From Microbulbifer litoralis (lineage in GTDB: Bacteria; Pseudomonadota; Gammaproteobacteria; Pseudomonadales; Cellvibrionaceae), in the NCBI RefSeq assembly GCF_023634065.1, contig NZ_JALKCV010000013.1, forward strand, positions 105,429-169,428: a stretch of DNA of 64,000 nucleotides, in the 5' to 3' direction. Shown here one piece after another: positions 42,941 to 53,045 of this stretch. A program made the position numbers and the translations under genes. Below the pieces are notes generated by a model, which saw only the letters and a list, made by a program, of their open reading frames with translations, had not been told where the DNA came from and did no database searches. Positions within the stretch are counted from its first letter, which is position 1; the number at the start of each line of letters is the position of its first letter.

Positions 42941-44380
42941 ATGGCGGGCAATAAACACTATCGACTGGCGGCCCTGCTGGTGGCAATCGCACTGCTGTAC
43001 TGGGTGCCGGCGCGGGCGGCGGAGCTGCCGCGGGCGCTGCTGATTACCGGCAACGGCGAGAGTCGCCAGCAACACGGCTACCCGGACTGGCAGCACGAGT
43101 TTTTCAACCGGGAAATCGCGCAGGCGCTGGACGGTATCGCCGAAGTGGAAGTCAGCGAGGACCTGTCGCTGCTGAACGAGCGCACGCTGGCGGATTACCA
43201 GTTGGTGATCAATAACTCGATGTTCCTGACGCCGTCGCAGCGGCAACTGGATGCTTTTTTCGATTTTATCGCCGGGGGCAAATCCTACCTGGCGATGCAC
43301 TCGGGGCTGGCGAGCTTCCTGAATTCACCGCGCTATTCCGCGCTGATTGGCGGTCGCTTTGTCAACGCCGACAACCATCACGAGTTCGAGGTGTTCACCT
43401 TCGACGCCTGGTACGGCTACGACTACAACGACCAGCGACAGCACCCGGTAACCCGGGGCCAGCCCAATTTTCGTATCGAGGACGAACTCTATCTGGTGCA
43501 GACCAATACCGATGCAATCGAGGTGATCGCGCGCGCGGAAAATCACCCGGTCCTCTGGTGGCGGCCGTGGCGGAAGGGCCGGGCCATGGCTCTGGCGCTG
43601 GGCCACGGTCGCAGCGCGATTGAAAACCCCGGCTACCGCCGGTTGTTGCGCAACAGTGTGCGCTGGCTGCTGGGCTACCCAATTGTGGAACAGGTGGCCG
43701 CGGGCGTTTTCCCGCAGGGCATTGGAGAGGTGAATGACTATTTCGACCTGGCGCGGATCAGCCACCTGGCCGGCGGCAACGAAGCGCTGCGTTTTCGCAT
43801 CGCCGGCAATTCCAACCCGCAACTGGTGCGCGCCGCCATCGACGACGATAACCGCATCGACCTGGAATTTACCGGCGGCAGCGGCTCGGCCAGCCTGAAA
43901 GTCGAAGCGCTGAGCCCGCGGGGCCTGGTGGGCGAGACGACCTTCGAGGTATTGCTGCGGCCGCCGGGCAGCGGCAACCTGGCGCGCTACCACGGCGTCT
44001 CCGCGGTCAGTTCCTCCAGTGAGGTGCGCAAGTACACCGCCGACCCGGGCTACGTGCGCGACGGCGATGGGGATTCCCGCTGGTCCAGCAACTACGACGA
44101 TCTGAACTGGATCTACCTGGACCTGGGGGAGACCTACCGCATCGACAGGGTCAGGCTGCTGTGGGAGGGCGCCTTCGGTCGCGACTACGATATCCAGGTT
44201 TCCGACAACGAGCGCGACTGGTCGACGGTGTACCGCCAGCCGAATAGCGACGGCGGTATCGACGAGATAGAACTGGATCCGGTCAGTGCCCGCTATGTGC
44301 GCCTGCTGGCCCGCGAGCGCGCGACCCGCTGGGGGTATTCGTTGTACGAGTTCGAGGTCTATGGCGGATTGCCGGATTAA
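42941..44380 (+). CDS. secreted ThuA-like protein with C-terminal discoidin (F5/8C, CBM32-like) domain
   Basis: 479 aa, signal peptide to about residue 27. Residues about 30-245 are a ThuA-like amidotransferase-fold domain (LLITGNGESRQQHGYP, AMHSGLASF, HPVLWWRPWRKGRAMALALGHG). A middle beta region (245-350) leads to an F5/8 type C domain (about 350-479; SRWSSNYDDLNWIYLDLG, YVRLLARERATRWGYSLYEFEVYG), often carbohydrate-binding. ThuA-domain proteins occur near sugar dehydrogenases and hydrolases but no firm reaction is known. AraC is directly upstream and a PQQ sugar dehydrogenase is convergent downstream. Good ribosome site (GGAAAGGG). Confidence 0.8.
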   Translation: MAGNKHYRLAALLVAIALLYWVPARAAELPRALLITGNGESRQQHGYPDWQHEFFNREIAQALDGIAEVEVSEDLSLLNERTLADYQLVINNSMFLTPSQRQLDAFFDFIAGGKSYLAMHSGLASFLNSPRYSALIGGRFVNADNHHEFEVFTFDAWYGYDYNDQRQHPVTRGQPNFRIEDELYLVQTNTDAIEVIARAENHPVLWWRPWRKGRAMALALGHGRSAIENPGYRRLLRNSVRWLLGYPIVEQVAAGVFPQGIGEVNDYFDLARISHLAGGNEALRFRIAGNSNPQLVRAAIDDDNRIDLEFTGGSGSASLKVEALSPRGLVGETTFEVLLRPPGSGNLARYHGVSAVSSSSEVRKYTADPGYVRDGDGDSRWSSNYDDLNWIYLDLGETYRIDRVRLLWEGAFGRDYDIQVSDNERDWSTVYRQPNSDGGIDEIELDPVSARYVRLLARERATRWGYSLYEFEVYGGLPD

Positions 44381-44888
44381 AAAATGGTTGGTGCGAAAAT
44401 TCGTGTAGGGTGCACCGTGCGCGCCGGCCCGACTATTGTCGGGAAAGAATATCCAGACCAGAAACGAAGGTCCTGCTGCCGGGGACTGTTTGTGAAACGA
44501 TTATAAAGGATCTCATAATTGTATTGACCGTTATCCAGAATCCTTTTGACAACCGGCAAGCCCTGTGTTTACTCCCTTGAATCGTCATTCCGGACTCGAT
44601 CCGGGATCCAGGATGACGGGGCCTCTTCGCTGGATCCCGGATCGAGTCCGGGATGACGACTGCGACAGGCGGTTTGGGTCAAAACAATTTTGAGAGAACT
44701 AATAACTCGGGGCATCCATGTCCCTCGCCCTTCGGATGCCTACAGCGTTCAAATCGACTATTCTGCCGATTTGTGTCGATGAGATTATTGAGCAAATAGC
44801 TCCCGGCAGCAGGGTCGCCCCGATATCTGTTTACGGGATCCAAGGGAGAATAAGCGCAGGTTGGACTGAGCTGCGCGAAGTACAACAC
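44381..44888. other. 508-bp convergent intergenic region
   Basis: Between the ThuA-like and PQQ dehydrogenase stops. Contains the long inverted repeat at 44582-44659 and otherwise no gene, promoter or RNA that I can support. A small + frame at 44718 runs into the dehydrogenase gene on the opposite strand and looks spurious. Confidence 0.6.
44582..44659. repeat. long hairpin repeat (29-bp arms)
   Basis: Arms at 44582-44610 and 44631-44659 are complementary at 28 of 29 positions (TCGTCATTCCGGACTCGATCC...). This class is a widespread intergenic repeat in Proteobacteria. A related fragment (TCGTCATACCGGCGCATGCCGG) occurs near 56833. Confidence 0.88.
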
Positions 44889-46694
44889 TTATCCCCCCAC
44901 CGGCTCCAGCCGATAGATCCCATCGCCCATCACCAGGTACGGATATCCATCCGGCCCACTGCGCACATCGCGGATGCGGTTGGCGTTGTCCAGCAGTATT
45001 TCGTCGTCGGTAACTTTGCCGTTTTCAATTTGCAGCAGGCGCAATTGCTGGCTGGCGAGGCTGCCCACCAGCAACTGGTCACGCCAGGCCGGGAAACGGT
45101 CGCCGCGGTAGAAATCGATCGCCGATACGCCAATGGACGGCGTCCAGTGGTGCAGCGGTGACTCCATGCCGTCGCGCTGCGTGTGTTCGGTGATGGTGGT
45201 GCCGTCGTAGTTGATACCGTGGGTGGCCAGCGGCCAGCCGTAGTTGCGGCCGGCGTGCAGGCGGTTGATCTCGTCGCCGCCACGGGGACCGTGTTCGGCG
45301 GACCAGAGAGCACTGGTGGCGGGCTGCAGTGCCAGCCCCTGGGGATTGCGGTGGCCGTAGCTCCAGACACTGTTGCCGAACGGATTGTCCTCCGGCAGAC
45401 GGCCGTCTTCGCGCAGGCGGTGGATCTTGCCGCGCGGGTCGCCGGTGTCCTGGGCGCTGTCGCGGTTGCCGCGGTCGCCGACACTGAAAAATACATAGCC
45501 GTCGCGCAGCAGCAGGCGCGAGCCGTAGTGGTGCGTGGTATCACTGTGGAAGCGCGCCGGTGCGCGGTAGATCTCCTGCTGGTCTGTCCATTGAAGATCC
45601 CGCAGCCGACCGCGCACCACCCGGGTCATGCTGCCGTCCTCTGTCGCGTCGGCGAGTGTCAGGTAGAGCCAGCCGTTTTCCGCGTAATCCGGGTGCGCGG
45701 TCACTGCCAGCAGGCCGCCCTGGCCTTTGTAGTGCACCGCGGGAATACCGCGCACCGGGCCGCGGCGCTCGCCGTTCCTGAACAGCCACAGGCGGCCGTC
45801 CAGTTGCGTGGCAATCAGTTCGCCGCCGGGCAGGAAGTCCATTGCCCACAGCTCCCCCGGCGCGATGGCAACCCGCTCCGCGCGAAAGCGGTGGCCGCCG
45901 CCGGCAATCGTTTTGCCGGTGTAGCCCGGGGTCAGGTAGCCGTCGGTATTGAAACTGAACTGCCGGGTAATGGCGCCGTGCTGTGCCGGGCGGGAGGTGG
46001 GCGTAAAGCTGCGCAGATTGAACACGCCGCTGCCATAGACACCTGCGAAGCAGAGCCGGTGCGATCCCTCGAGTCGCCGAGCCAGGCCCACGCGCAGATC
46101 GCGGAATGTCTCCCAGCCGCCGGTGACCGGTGTTTCCCTTTCGCCGAGATGAATGATCTCCCCGCTGCTGTCGATCGCCAGTAGCGCGAAGCGGCCGGGG
46201 TCCGTGCCGCCGTGGGCGTAGTCCAGTTCCAGGCTGGCGACACCGTCCAGTTCGATGTCGTCGTAGCACAGGCTGTCGCCGGTATTGAAAAATCCCAGGT
46301 AGCGCAGCTGCGGATCCGTTTCAGACGTCAGCACCCGGTAGCCGGAAGAGCGCTCCGGATTCAGCGCCAGTGCCGGTACCGCGCGGCGCTGCCCGCTCCC
46401 GCCGAGATATTGCGCCAGCGAGCGGATTTCAACGCGATCCAGGCTACCGCCGAAAGCGGGCATGCCGCGCGCGGGGCGGCCGTCGCGAATGATCTTTTCC
46501 GCCGCCGCTATTGTCACCGCCGGCGGGGCATTGCCGTGGCAGCCGCTGCAGTGATTCCGGTAAAGGTTCGCGGCGTTTTCGGCCCAGGCCGGTGATACTG
46601 TTACCGCCAGTGTCACAATCAACAGTGACCGCACGAGTGGGAAACGCCTGCCGAAAACCCGCTGAAGGATTGTCGGGGTTCTAGAGATGTTCAT
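44889..46694 (-). CDS. periplasmic cytochrome c - PQQ-type sugar (sorbosone/aldose) dehydrogenase fusion
   Basis: 601 aa, signal peptide cleaved near PAWAEN (residue 38). Residues about 40-105 are a class I cytochrome c with CSGCH (C49, C52, H53) and a likely Met ligand in RGMPAFGG. Residues about 110-240 are a beta-rich segment I cannot name. Residues about 245-601 are the glucose/sorbosone dehydrogenase six-bladed propeller (HYKGQGGLLAVTAHPDY, WSYGHRNPQGLALQP, EHGPRGGDEINRL), which uses PQQ. It would oxidise an aldose to a lactone and pass electrons to its own heme. This could feed the XylD/XylX aldonate route, though that link is inference. 137 bp after GH115. Confidence 0.87.
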   Translation of the reverse strand: MNISRTPTILQRVFGRRFPLVRSLLIVTLAVTVSPAWAENAANLYRNHCSGCHGNAPPAVTIAAAEKIIRDGRPARGMPAFGGSLDRVEIRSLAQYLGGSGQRRAVPALALNPERSSGYRVLTSETDPQLRYLGFFNTGDSLCYDDIELDGVASLELDYAHGGTDPGRFALLAIDSSGEIIHLGERETPVTGGWETFRDLRVGLARRLEGSHRLCFAGVYGSGVFNLRSFTPTSRPAQHGAITRQFSFNTDGYLTPGYTGKTIAGGGHRFRAERVAIAPGELWAMDFLPGGELIATQLDGRLWLFRNGERRGPVRGIPAVHYKGQGGLLAVTAHPDYAENGWLYLTLADATEDGSMTRVVRGRLRDLQWTDQQEIYRAPARFHSDTTHHYGSRLLLRDGYVFFSVGDRGNRDSAQDTGDPRGKIHRLREDGRLPEDNPFGNSVWSYGHRNPQGLALQPATSALWSAEHGPRGGDEINRLHAGRNYGWPLATHGINYDGTTITEHTQRDGMESPLHHWTPSIGVSAIDFYRGDRFPAWRDQLLVGSLASQQLRLLQIENGKVTDDEILLDNANRIRDVRSGPDGYPYLVMGDGIYRLEPVGG

Positions 46695-46798
46695 GGCTTC
46701 AGTCCGTCGGTTGCTCCATGTCGCGACAGACTAGAAGGGGCCCGGGCGGGAAGCTTGAATAAAACCGAACAGAAACCGGGCTTCGTGAACCCGTGCCG

Positions 46799-46826
46799 TA
46801 GGAGCCTGCCCACAGACAGGCTCCTA
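46799..46826. repeat. hairpin repeat TAGGAGCCTG/CAGGCTCCTA
   Basis: Perfect 10-bp arms, 8-base loop, between GH115 and the PQQ dehydrogenase. No T-run. Shares its core with the insertion in GH95 (30204-30280) and the half copy near 39009. Confidence 0.8.
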
Positions 46827-46831
46827 AAGAG

Positions 46832-49711
46832 CTATCGCGCGATATACCGGCTCTGCGGCGGACCCAGGTAGCTGTGTTGCAGGCCTCCGGTATCGATAAC
46901 CAGTTTCTGCAGCGTTACACCCGGGTCCAGTGCGTAGATGCGCAGCCGGTGCCGGCCCGCCTTTTCTATCGTGTGACGGCTGCTGCTGCGGCGCACGCCG
47001 TTGCGCACGGCTTCGGCCCAGGCGGCTTTGGACTGGTTGCGCAGGATATCGATCACCTGCGGCTCGCCGCCGTCGATGGACACCGCGTAGCGCAGGCCGC
47101 GGCCCGGGGCGAAATCCAGGCTGGGGGCGAAGAGGCCGTCGATGCGGATATTGCCGCTGCTGAACAGGTAGAGGTCGTACTCCACCCAGGGCGCGTCGGT
47201 GACTTTGTCGTAGCTGCGATCAGTGACCGGAAATACCGAGATCGACGACGCCGTTCGCCCGTGTAGTTCGATTTCCTCCCAGCGGTTGCCGTGCGCATCG
47301 CCTTTGCGGTTGAAGTTGGCCGCCTCGATGGCGATGTGGCCGCTGGCCTCGACAAAGCCGCGCACATGTTTCCGTGTGCGCACATCCGGCTGAAAAGTTT
47401 TCACTGTGATCGAGGCGCCGCCCCAGCCGGTGCCCTCTATCTGTATCCTGCCGCTGCTGTGGCCCACCGGCGCCTTGTCCCAGTCGATGGAAACCCGCAG
47501 GCGCTTGCCGACTTTCACCGCGCCCTCGGTTTTGCTGACCCGGATCCAGTCGGCACTGGGCGTCGCGGTAAAATCGAAGGGCGCAGTGCCGCGGTTGAAG
47601 ACGTCGATGTAATGATTTTCCGGCCCGTAGGGGCTGAACGGCGGCAGTGCCAGTGCGCCGCTGGCCGGCCAGTAGTCGGCGCTGCCCTCGACGGCCACGC
47701 CCATATCCGCCGCGTCGTGCGGACGGTAGTCGTAGGTGACCGGCATGGTATTGCGCGGCGGGTTGTTCCAGTGGGTATAGCCGATATGGGTCTGGTCCAT
47801 AAAGTGATTCCACTTGCCGCCGTTGATGCGGTGGTAGCGCTTCGCCAGTGCGGCGTCGGCCTCGAACAGCGCTTTGGCGTGTTTGGCATAGTCGCCGGCA
47901 CTGGCGCGACCCTGCCGGGCGTAGAGGCGATTCTTGGCCGTGGCATTGTAGAGTTCGCTGATGATCTGTGTCGCCCTGACCGGGTGCTGCACCAGTTGGA
48001 AAAATGCGTCCCGGTATTCTTCATCCAGCTGCCGGTCAATGCTTTCCGCCTTTTCCACCATCGCCGCCAGCTCCGCGCTGATGCGGTCCGCCTCGCGGTA
48101 GTGGAGCTGGCTGTAGGTGTCGGGCGCCATCAGTTCCGGTTTGCGGCGGCCGTTGTGGCGGCTGTAACCGGTGACCAGTTCCCCGATTTCCGCGGCGTGC
48201 TCGGTGCCGAATTCCCGCGCGGCCCAGAGTTGACCGAATTCCTCCAGCCGCTCTTTCGGCCAGTCGGCGGGGTCCCAGGCCAGGCGCAGGAAAAACTCCG
48301 TGGGAAATTCCTGCGGCTTCAGGTCGCCGACATTGACCAGCCAGATGCGGCGCGCGTCATACTGGTAGGCCAGGTTCATCTGTTCCCAGACCTTGGCGAT
48401 GGGAGTGACATTGATCCAGCGATAGGAGCGCGGCCCGCCCACATAGTCGAAGTGATAGTAGACCCCGGCGCCGCCGCTGCGGTCGCGCTCCTCCGCGGTG
48501 GGCAGGCGGCGGAGATTGCCCCAGTTGTCGTCGGACCACAGCAGTGTCACGTCGTCCGGGACGCGCATGCCATTCTCGTAGTAGCCCTGCACCTCCTTGT
48601 ACAGCGCCCAGACCTGCGGCACCTCGCTGATGTCCCGATCGTCGAAGACGTCTTTCAATATCTCGCGCTGGTCGCGGACGATGGTTTCGAGCAGCCTGAT
48701 ATTCTGCTCTTCGCTCATGGGCGTATCTTGCTGGCCGCGCATGCCGAGGGTGTAGATACTGTCGTAGGGTTTGTTGCGGCGCGCGCCCTGTTGCCAGAAT
48801 TGATACAGGTTTTGCGGGTTGGAGGCGTAGTCCCAGTCGCCCGTGCCGTGGCGGTTCCATTCCTTGTCGGCGCGCATCATCGGCTCGTGGTGGGAGGTGC
48901 CCATGACGATGCCGTACTGGTGGGCGCGCACCATATTCAGTGGATCGTCGTCGTTGAAGGCGTTGTTCCACATGGCCGGCCATAAATAGTTGGCCTTGAG
49001 GCGCATCAGCAGTTCGAACACGTGTTGGTAGAATTCGTGGTTGTAGTCGCCGAACTTCTCCTGCACCCAGCCGGTCAGTGCCGGCGCCTCGTCATTGAGG
49101 AAAATCCCGCGATACCTGACCTGCGGCCGGTCGACGATGCGGGTATCCGCCTTGATAAACAGGTTTTCGGATTTTTTTACCGGCACATCGGCCCACCAGT
49201 ACCAGGGCGAGACGCCGATCTGCTCGCTGATGGTGTAGAGGCCGTAGGCGGCGCCGCGGCGATCGCTGCCGGCAATGACCAGCGCCTGCTCGACGCCGTC
49301 GAACGGATTGCTGAGCGCCCGGATCAGGTAGCCTTCCCACTGGCCTTCGATTTCGCCGATATTGATTTTTTTCTCCGCAACCAGCCGGTCGATCAAGGGG
49401 CTTTTTCCGATTTCACCGACGATGATCGCCTGTGTGCCGAGTCGCCGCGGGTCGGAGACCAGCGCCGGCCGTTCGCCCGTCACCCGCTCGATATCCCGCT
49501 GCAGGTGGCCGAGGGCCAGGGCGATGGCGGTGTCCGCGTTGGTATCGCGGTAGAGGGTGGCGGTGTTGGCACCCTCTACAATGCGTACGGCGTTTTTGCC
49601 GGGGCTGTCGCTGACGAAGGACGGATCGCCCAGCGCCGCGGCGCGTCCGGCCAGCAGCAGGGCGGCCAGGAGAAGCAGCAGGCGGGGCAGCAGGTTGGGA
49701 CTGAGTTTCAT
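46832..49711 (-). CDS. GH115 alpha-glucuronidase
   Basis: 959 aa, signal peptide to about residue 26. GH115 architecture: N-terminal alpha/beta domain (about 40-180), central barrel (about 190-500; RGIFLNDEAPALTGW, LKANYLWPAMWNNAF, GTSHHEPMMRA), helical region (500-640), and C-terminal beta-sandwich domains. These enzymes release 4-O-methyl-D-glucuronic acid from xylan or its oligosaccharides, including internal residues. It follows the GH10 xylanase and complements ManD at the window end, which handles the uronate. A terminator hairpin about 70 bp upstream separates it from GH10. Confidence 0.93.
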   Translation of the reverse strand: MKLSPNLLPRLLLLLAALLLAGRAAALGDPSFVSDSPGKNAVRIVEGANTATLYRDTNADTAIALALGHLQRDIERVTGERPALVSDPRRLGTQAIIVGEIGKSPLIDRLVAEKKINIGEIEGQWEGYLIRALSNPFDGVEQALVIAGSDRRGAAYGLYTISEQIGVSPWYWWADVPVKKSENLFIKADTRIVDRPQVRYRGIFLNDEAPALTGWVQEKFGDYNHEFYQHVFELLMRLKANYLWPAMWNNAFNDDDPLNMVRAHQYGIVMGTSHHEPMMRADKEWNRHGTGDWDYASNPQNLYQFWQQGARRNKPYDSIYTLGMRGQQDTPMSEEQNIRLLETIVRDQREILKDVFDDRDISEVPQVWALYKEVQGYYENGMRVPDDVTLLWSDDNWGNLRRLPTAEERDRSGGAGVYYHFDYVGGPRSYRWINVTPIAKVWEQMNLAYQYDARRIWLVNVGDLKPQEFPTEFFLRLAWDPADWPKERLEEFGQLWAAREFGTEHAAEIGELVTGYSRHNGRRKPELMAPDTYSQLHYREADRISAELAAMVEKAESIDRQLDEEYRDAFFQLVQHPVRATQIISELYNATAKNRLYARQGRASAGDYAKHAKALFEADAALAKRYHRINGGKWNHFMDQTHIGYTHWNNPPRNTMPVTYDYRPHDAADMGVAVEGSADYWPASGALALPPFSPYGPENHYIDVFNRGTAPFDFTATPSADWIRVSKTEGAVKVGKRLRVSIDWDKAPVGHSSGRIQIEGTGWGGASITVKTFQPDVRTRKHVRGFVEASGHIAIEAANFNRKGDAHGNRWEEIELHGRTASSISVFPVTDRSYDKVTDAPWVEYDLYLFSSGNIRIDGLFAPSLDFAPGRGLRYAVSIDGGEPQVIDILRNQSKAAWAEAVRNGVRRSSSRHTIEKAGRHRLRIYALDPGVTLQKLVIDTGGLQHSYLGPPQSRYIAR

Positions 49712-49777
49712 AATTCGATACTTCTGGTTAAAATTTCGCAGGGTGCGTTGTACGTATTATTGGAAGTGGTGGCCTGG

Positions 49778-49800
49778 AAAAAGGGCGCCTGTCGGCGCCC
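49778..49800 (-). terminator. intrinsic terminator after the GH10 gene
   Basis: Minus strand: GGGCGCC-GACA-GGCGCCC followed by TTTTT. 7-bp GC stem with tetraloop. The GH115 start is about 67 bases downstream, so GH115 needs readthrough or its own promoter. Confidence 0.88.
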
Positions 49801-49830
49801 CGGGATTACCACACTGGATATGTTTCCGTT

Positions 49831-52800
49831 TTACTGCGCGATCACCGAAACCTCGTCTATATAGACGTCCACACCGGCAGGCGTGTTTTCGAAATAGAGC
49901 TGTACCTCGGTAATATCGCAGACCGGAATTTCCAGCGGCAGGTCGGAGAGTTCGGTCCAGGTCTCCGCTGCCACCGCCTCGTTGTTGTGCAGCCACTGGT
50001 AGTCATCGCTCTCGCCGTCGCATTTGACCAGACCGACGAGGCGTACGGGGGTGTCTCCGGTGCCGTTGTGCCACACCCGCGCGGTGACCGAGTAGCTGGG
50101 GCTGTGACTGCGTCCGTCAGCATGTAGGCGGCGTAGGCGCCGCTGTCGCCAAAGCCGTTGGCCTTGAGGCTGTGGTTGCCTGCACTGGCCTGCTCGGTGG
50201 ATCGCGCCACTTCACCGCCGGCCCATCCCGCGCCCCAGCCGTCGGCATTGTCTTCAAAACCGCCGTTGGGGATCAGGTTGTCGGGTTCCGGTTCAGGCTC
50301 CGGTTCAGGCTCGCCGTCGGCGGACAGGACCGATAGGTCGTCGATATAGAGGGTCTCCACGTCGAGCGGTGTTCCCTCGAAGTAGAGACGTGCCTCACTG
50401 GCATCGCAGCCCGCCGGTATCTCCAGTACACCTTCGAGCCTGACCCACTGGTTGGCCGGCAGGGGATCCTCGGTGTCGCCATCAAAGATACGCGGGTATT
50501 GCTCGCCATCGGTACAGGCCAGCTTGGCCGACAGGGTCACCGCTTCGGCGTCCGCGCCGGTGTGGAATACCCAGGCACTGACCGGGTACTGCTGGCCGTT
50601 TTCCACTTTGCCGGTCAGGTTGTAGGAGGGATTGGAATTCTCCTGGCGGTTGGAGACTTTCAGGCTGCCGGTTCCCGACTGGAAGCGTTCGGAGGTCAGC
50701 CCGAGTACAGTGCCGTCCGTGTACCAGGCGCTCCAGTTGCCATCCAGCGAATCGCCTTCAAAACCGCCGTCGTTTACCAGGTTGTCGTCTTCCTCGGGCT
50801 CCGGTGCAGAGATGCCCCAGCCCAGAACCTCCACGTCGTCATAGTAGAGTGTTTCCACGTCGAGCGGCGTATTCTCGAAATAGATACGCACTTCGTTGAT
50901 AACGCCGCAGTCTGCGGGGATTTCCAGTTCTCCGGAGAGTTGCGTCCATTCATTCGCGGTTACTTCGCTGTTGGCATCGATACCGTGGTAAGTGGATTCC
51001 TCGTCCGGAACATCATTGCAGCGCAGCTTGTAGGAGAGCGTGACCGGGGCCACATCGGGGCCTGAGTGCGTAACCCGGGCGCTTACCGGATAAGTCACGC
51101 CAGTTTCTACTTTACCGGTCAGGTCGTAAGAGGCGCGATTGGCACCGGTGTTGGTGCGGCCGGACAGGCTCAGGCCCTGGCTGCCGGAATTCGCCATGTC
51201 GGTGAGCGCGAGTTCGCCAGTATCGGTGTACCAGATGCTCCAGCCGGAGTCGATGGTGTCACCCTCGAAGCCGCCGTCTTCCACCAGGTTTACTTGTGTC
51301 ACTGCCGAAGGCAAGAAGCGCAGCCAGTCGATATTGCCCACGTTGGCCACGTCCATAAAGCGCAGGTAGACATCGTGCCCGTCGTCCATCGGCGCCCAGT
51401 CGATATCGACAGTACTGAAGGTGTTCCAGCCGCCGGTGGGGGGCAGGGGAACGCTGGCGACTTCGCTGCAGCTGTTGATGTTGTCGCAGTCCAGGCGCAC
51501 GGAGATTCTGCCGGTCGTGTCCCCGCCCTTGGCGTAGCGCACCTTGAGGCCGTCCCAGCCCTGCCGGAATTCCACGCCCTGGAATGCGATCCAGTCTCCG
51601 ACGTCGACGTTGGAGATGATGTTGCCGGAAGCCAGCAGGCCCTCGCCCCGATCGAACAGTTCCGCTTCCAGTGTCACACCGGATTCGTCGCCGGCCCAGC
51701 CGGCGGGCGTATATTCCGGCACCAGGTGGTCGCAGGCGGGTGCTTGCGGTGACGTCGCGTCCTGCTCGCTGTCGGCGAATTCCTGCAGGTAGCAGTTCAG
51801 CCACGCCAGCGCCGGGCGCTCGGTGTCGTCGCTGTTCAGCAACCAGGCGTTTTCGCGCCACGTGGCGCCCTCGCGGTAGCCCCAGTGGGTGACGCCGGCG
51901 ACCGCCGGGTGGTTCCAGAAAATACTGAACAGCTGGCGCAGCTTGTTGGCCTGGCGGGCGTCGTCGGCGTAGTTGACGTCCAGTTCCGAGATGTAGATCG
52001 GCAGGCCGGCGGAGGCCAGCAGGTCCAGGTTCCGCTGCACTTCGCTGCCGGACACCTGCTCCAGGAAGTGCGCCTGTACGCCGATGCCGTCGAGGAGGTC
52101 GAGATCCCGCAGCAGTTTCACCACCATCAGGTAATCTTCGCTGTTTTCCTCCAGGTTCAGGATGTTGTAGTCGTTGAGGATCAGCTTTGAATCGGGGAAG
52201 TGTTCGCGGGCCAGTTCGAAGGCAGTGATCAGCCAGTCCCAGCCGGTTTCGCCGTCGCCGCCGAGCGCCTCTTTGTAGGCGGGCGGTGCGTGCAGGGGCT
52301 CGTTGACCACATCGATCATGTCCAGCGGCATGCCCTCGTCGGGGGCATAGCGCTCCCTGACCGCGACCAGCCACTCCCCGATTTCCGCGCGCTGTTCTTC
52401 CACGCTGAGGTCCGCCAGCCAGCCCGGCTGCTGCTGGCCCCAGAACAGTGTGTGGTGCTTGTAGCGGAGGTTGTGGTTCTTGGCGAAGTCGTGGGCGGTG
52501 TCCAGGCCCGTCCAGTCCATATGGTCGCGGGTGGCCTCGACACTGCCCCACTTGCCGGCGTTGCCCGGGGTCACCTGGTCGAAATAGGTGAGCAGATCCA
52601 GGTAGTCGTCATCGTTCTCGGTGGCGGTGCCGAAGAACCTGTCCTGCTGCGGCCACACGGTGACGGTCACCGGGTCCGCCTCGCTGGTGGCGCCGCCGTC
52701 GTCGCCGACGCGCAGCTCGAATTCCAGTCTTGTCGCCTCTTCGGTCTGCGGGGCGGTGAAGGTGGCGGTGCCGTCGCCGCCGGCATCCAGCGTTACCGAG

Positions 52801-53045
52801 GGGCCGCTGACCTGGCTCCAGTTGTAGCCGGTGACGGTGCCGTCGCTATCGCTGCCGCTGCCGTTCAGAGTCACGGATTGGCCGGCGCTGGCGATTTTGT
52901 CCGCGCCGGCCTCGGCGATGGGCGCCGCGTTGTTATCTGTTGGCGCGGTGGTGTCCGGGCCCTCGGTATCCTTGTTGGTACAGCCGGCCGATGCCACGGC
53001 GAGGCTCAGCATCGCGATCCTGAACAGGTCTTTTCTCATGGTCAT
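49831..53045 (-). CDS. multimodular GH10 xylanase, lipoprotein, with a frameshift near the C-terminus
   Basis: Start ATG 53045 (MTMRKD) has GGGAAGGG just upstream. Lipobox ASAGC (Cys about 20). Order: PKD/REJ-like Ig domain (about 40-130), GH10 barrel (about 135-430) with acid/base E249 (DVVNEPLH) and nucleophile E354 (YISELDV), a CBM6-like module (about 450-580) and three tandem CBM4_9-like repeats each opening NL(V/I)..GGFE, separated by acidic or Glu-Pro linkers. At about 50114 the frame breaks inside the third repeat: adding one G in the minus-strand GGAC restores YMLTG as in repeats 1 and 2 and joins the frame ending at 49831. Unrepaired, translation would end at 49857 with an unrelated tail. 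Catalytic domain is intact either way. Cuts the xylan backbone at the cell surface. Confidence 0.88.

Noticed and set aside
44718..45161. 147-aa plus-strand frame in the convergent gap
   Set aside because: Most of it overlaps the PQQ dehydrogenase on the other strand; no ribosome site or recognisable motif.
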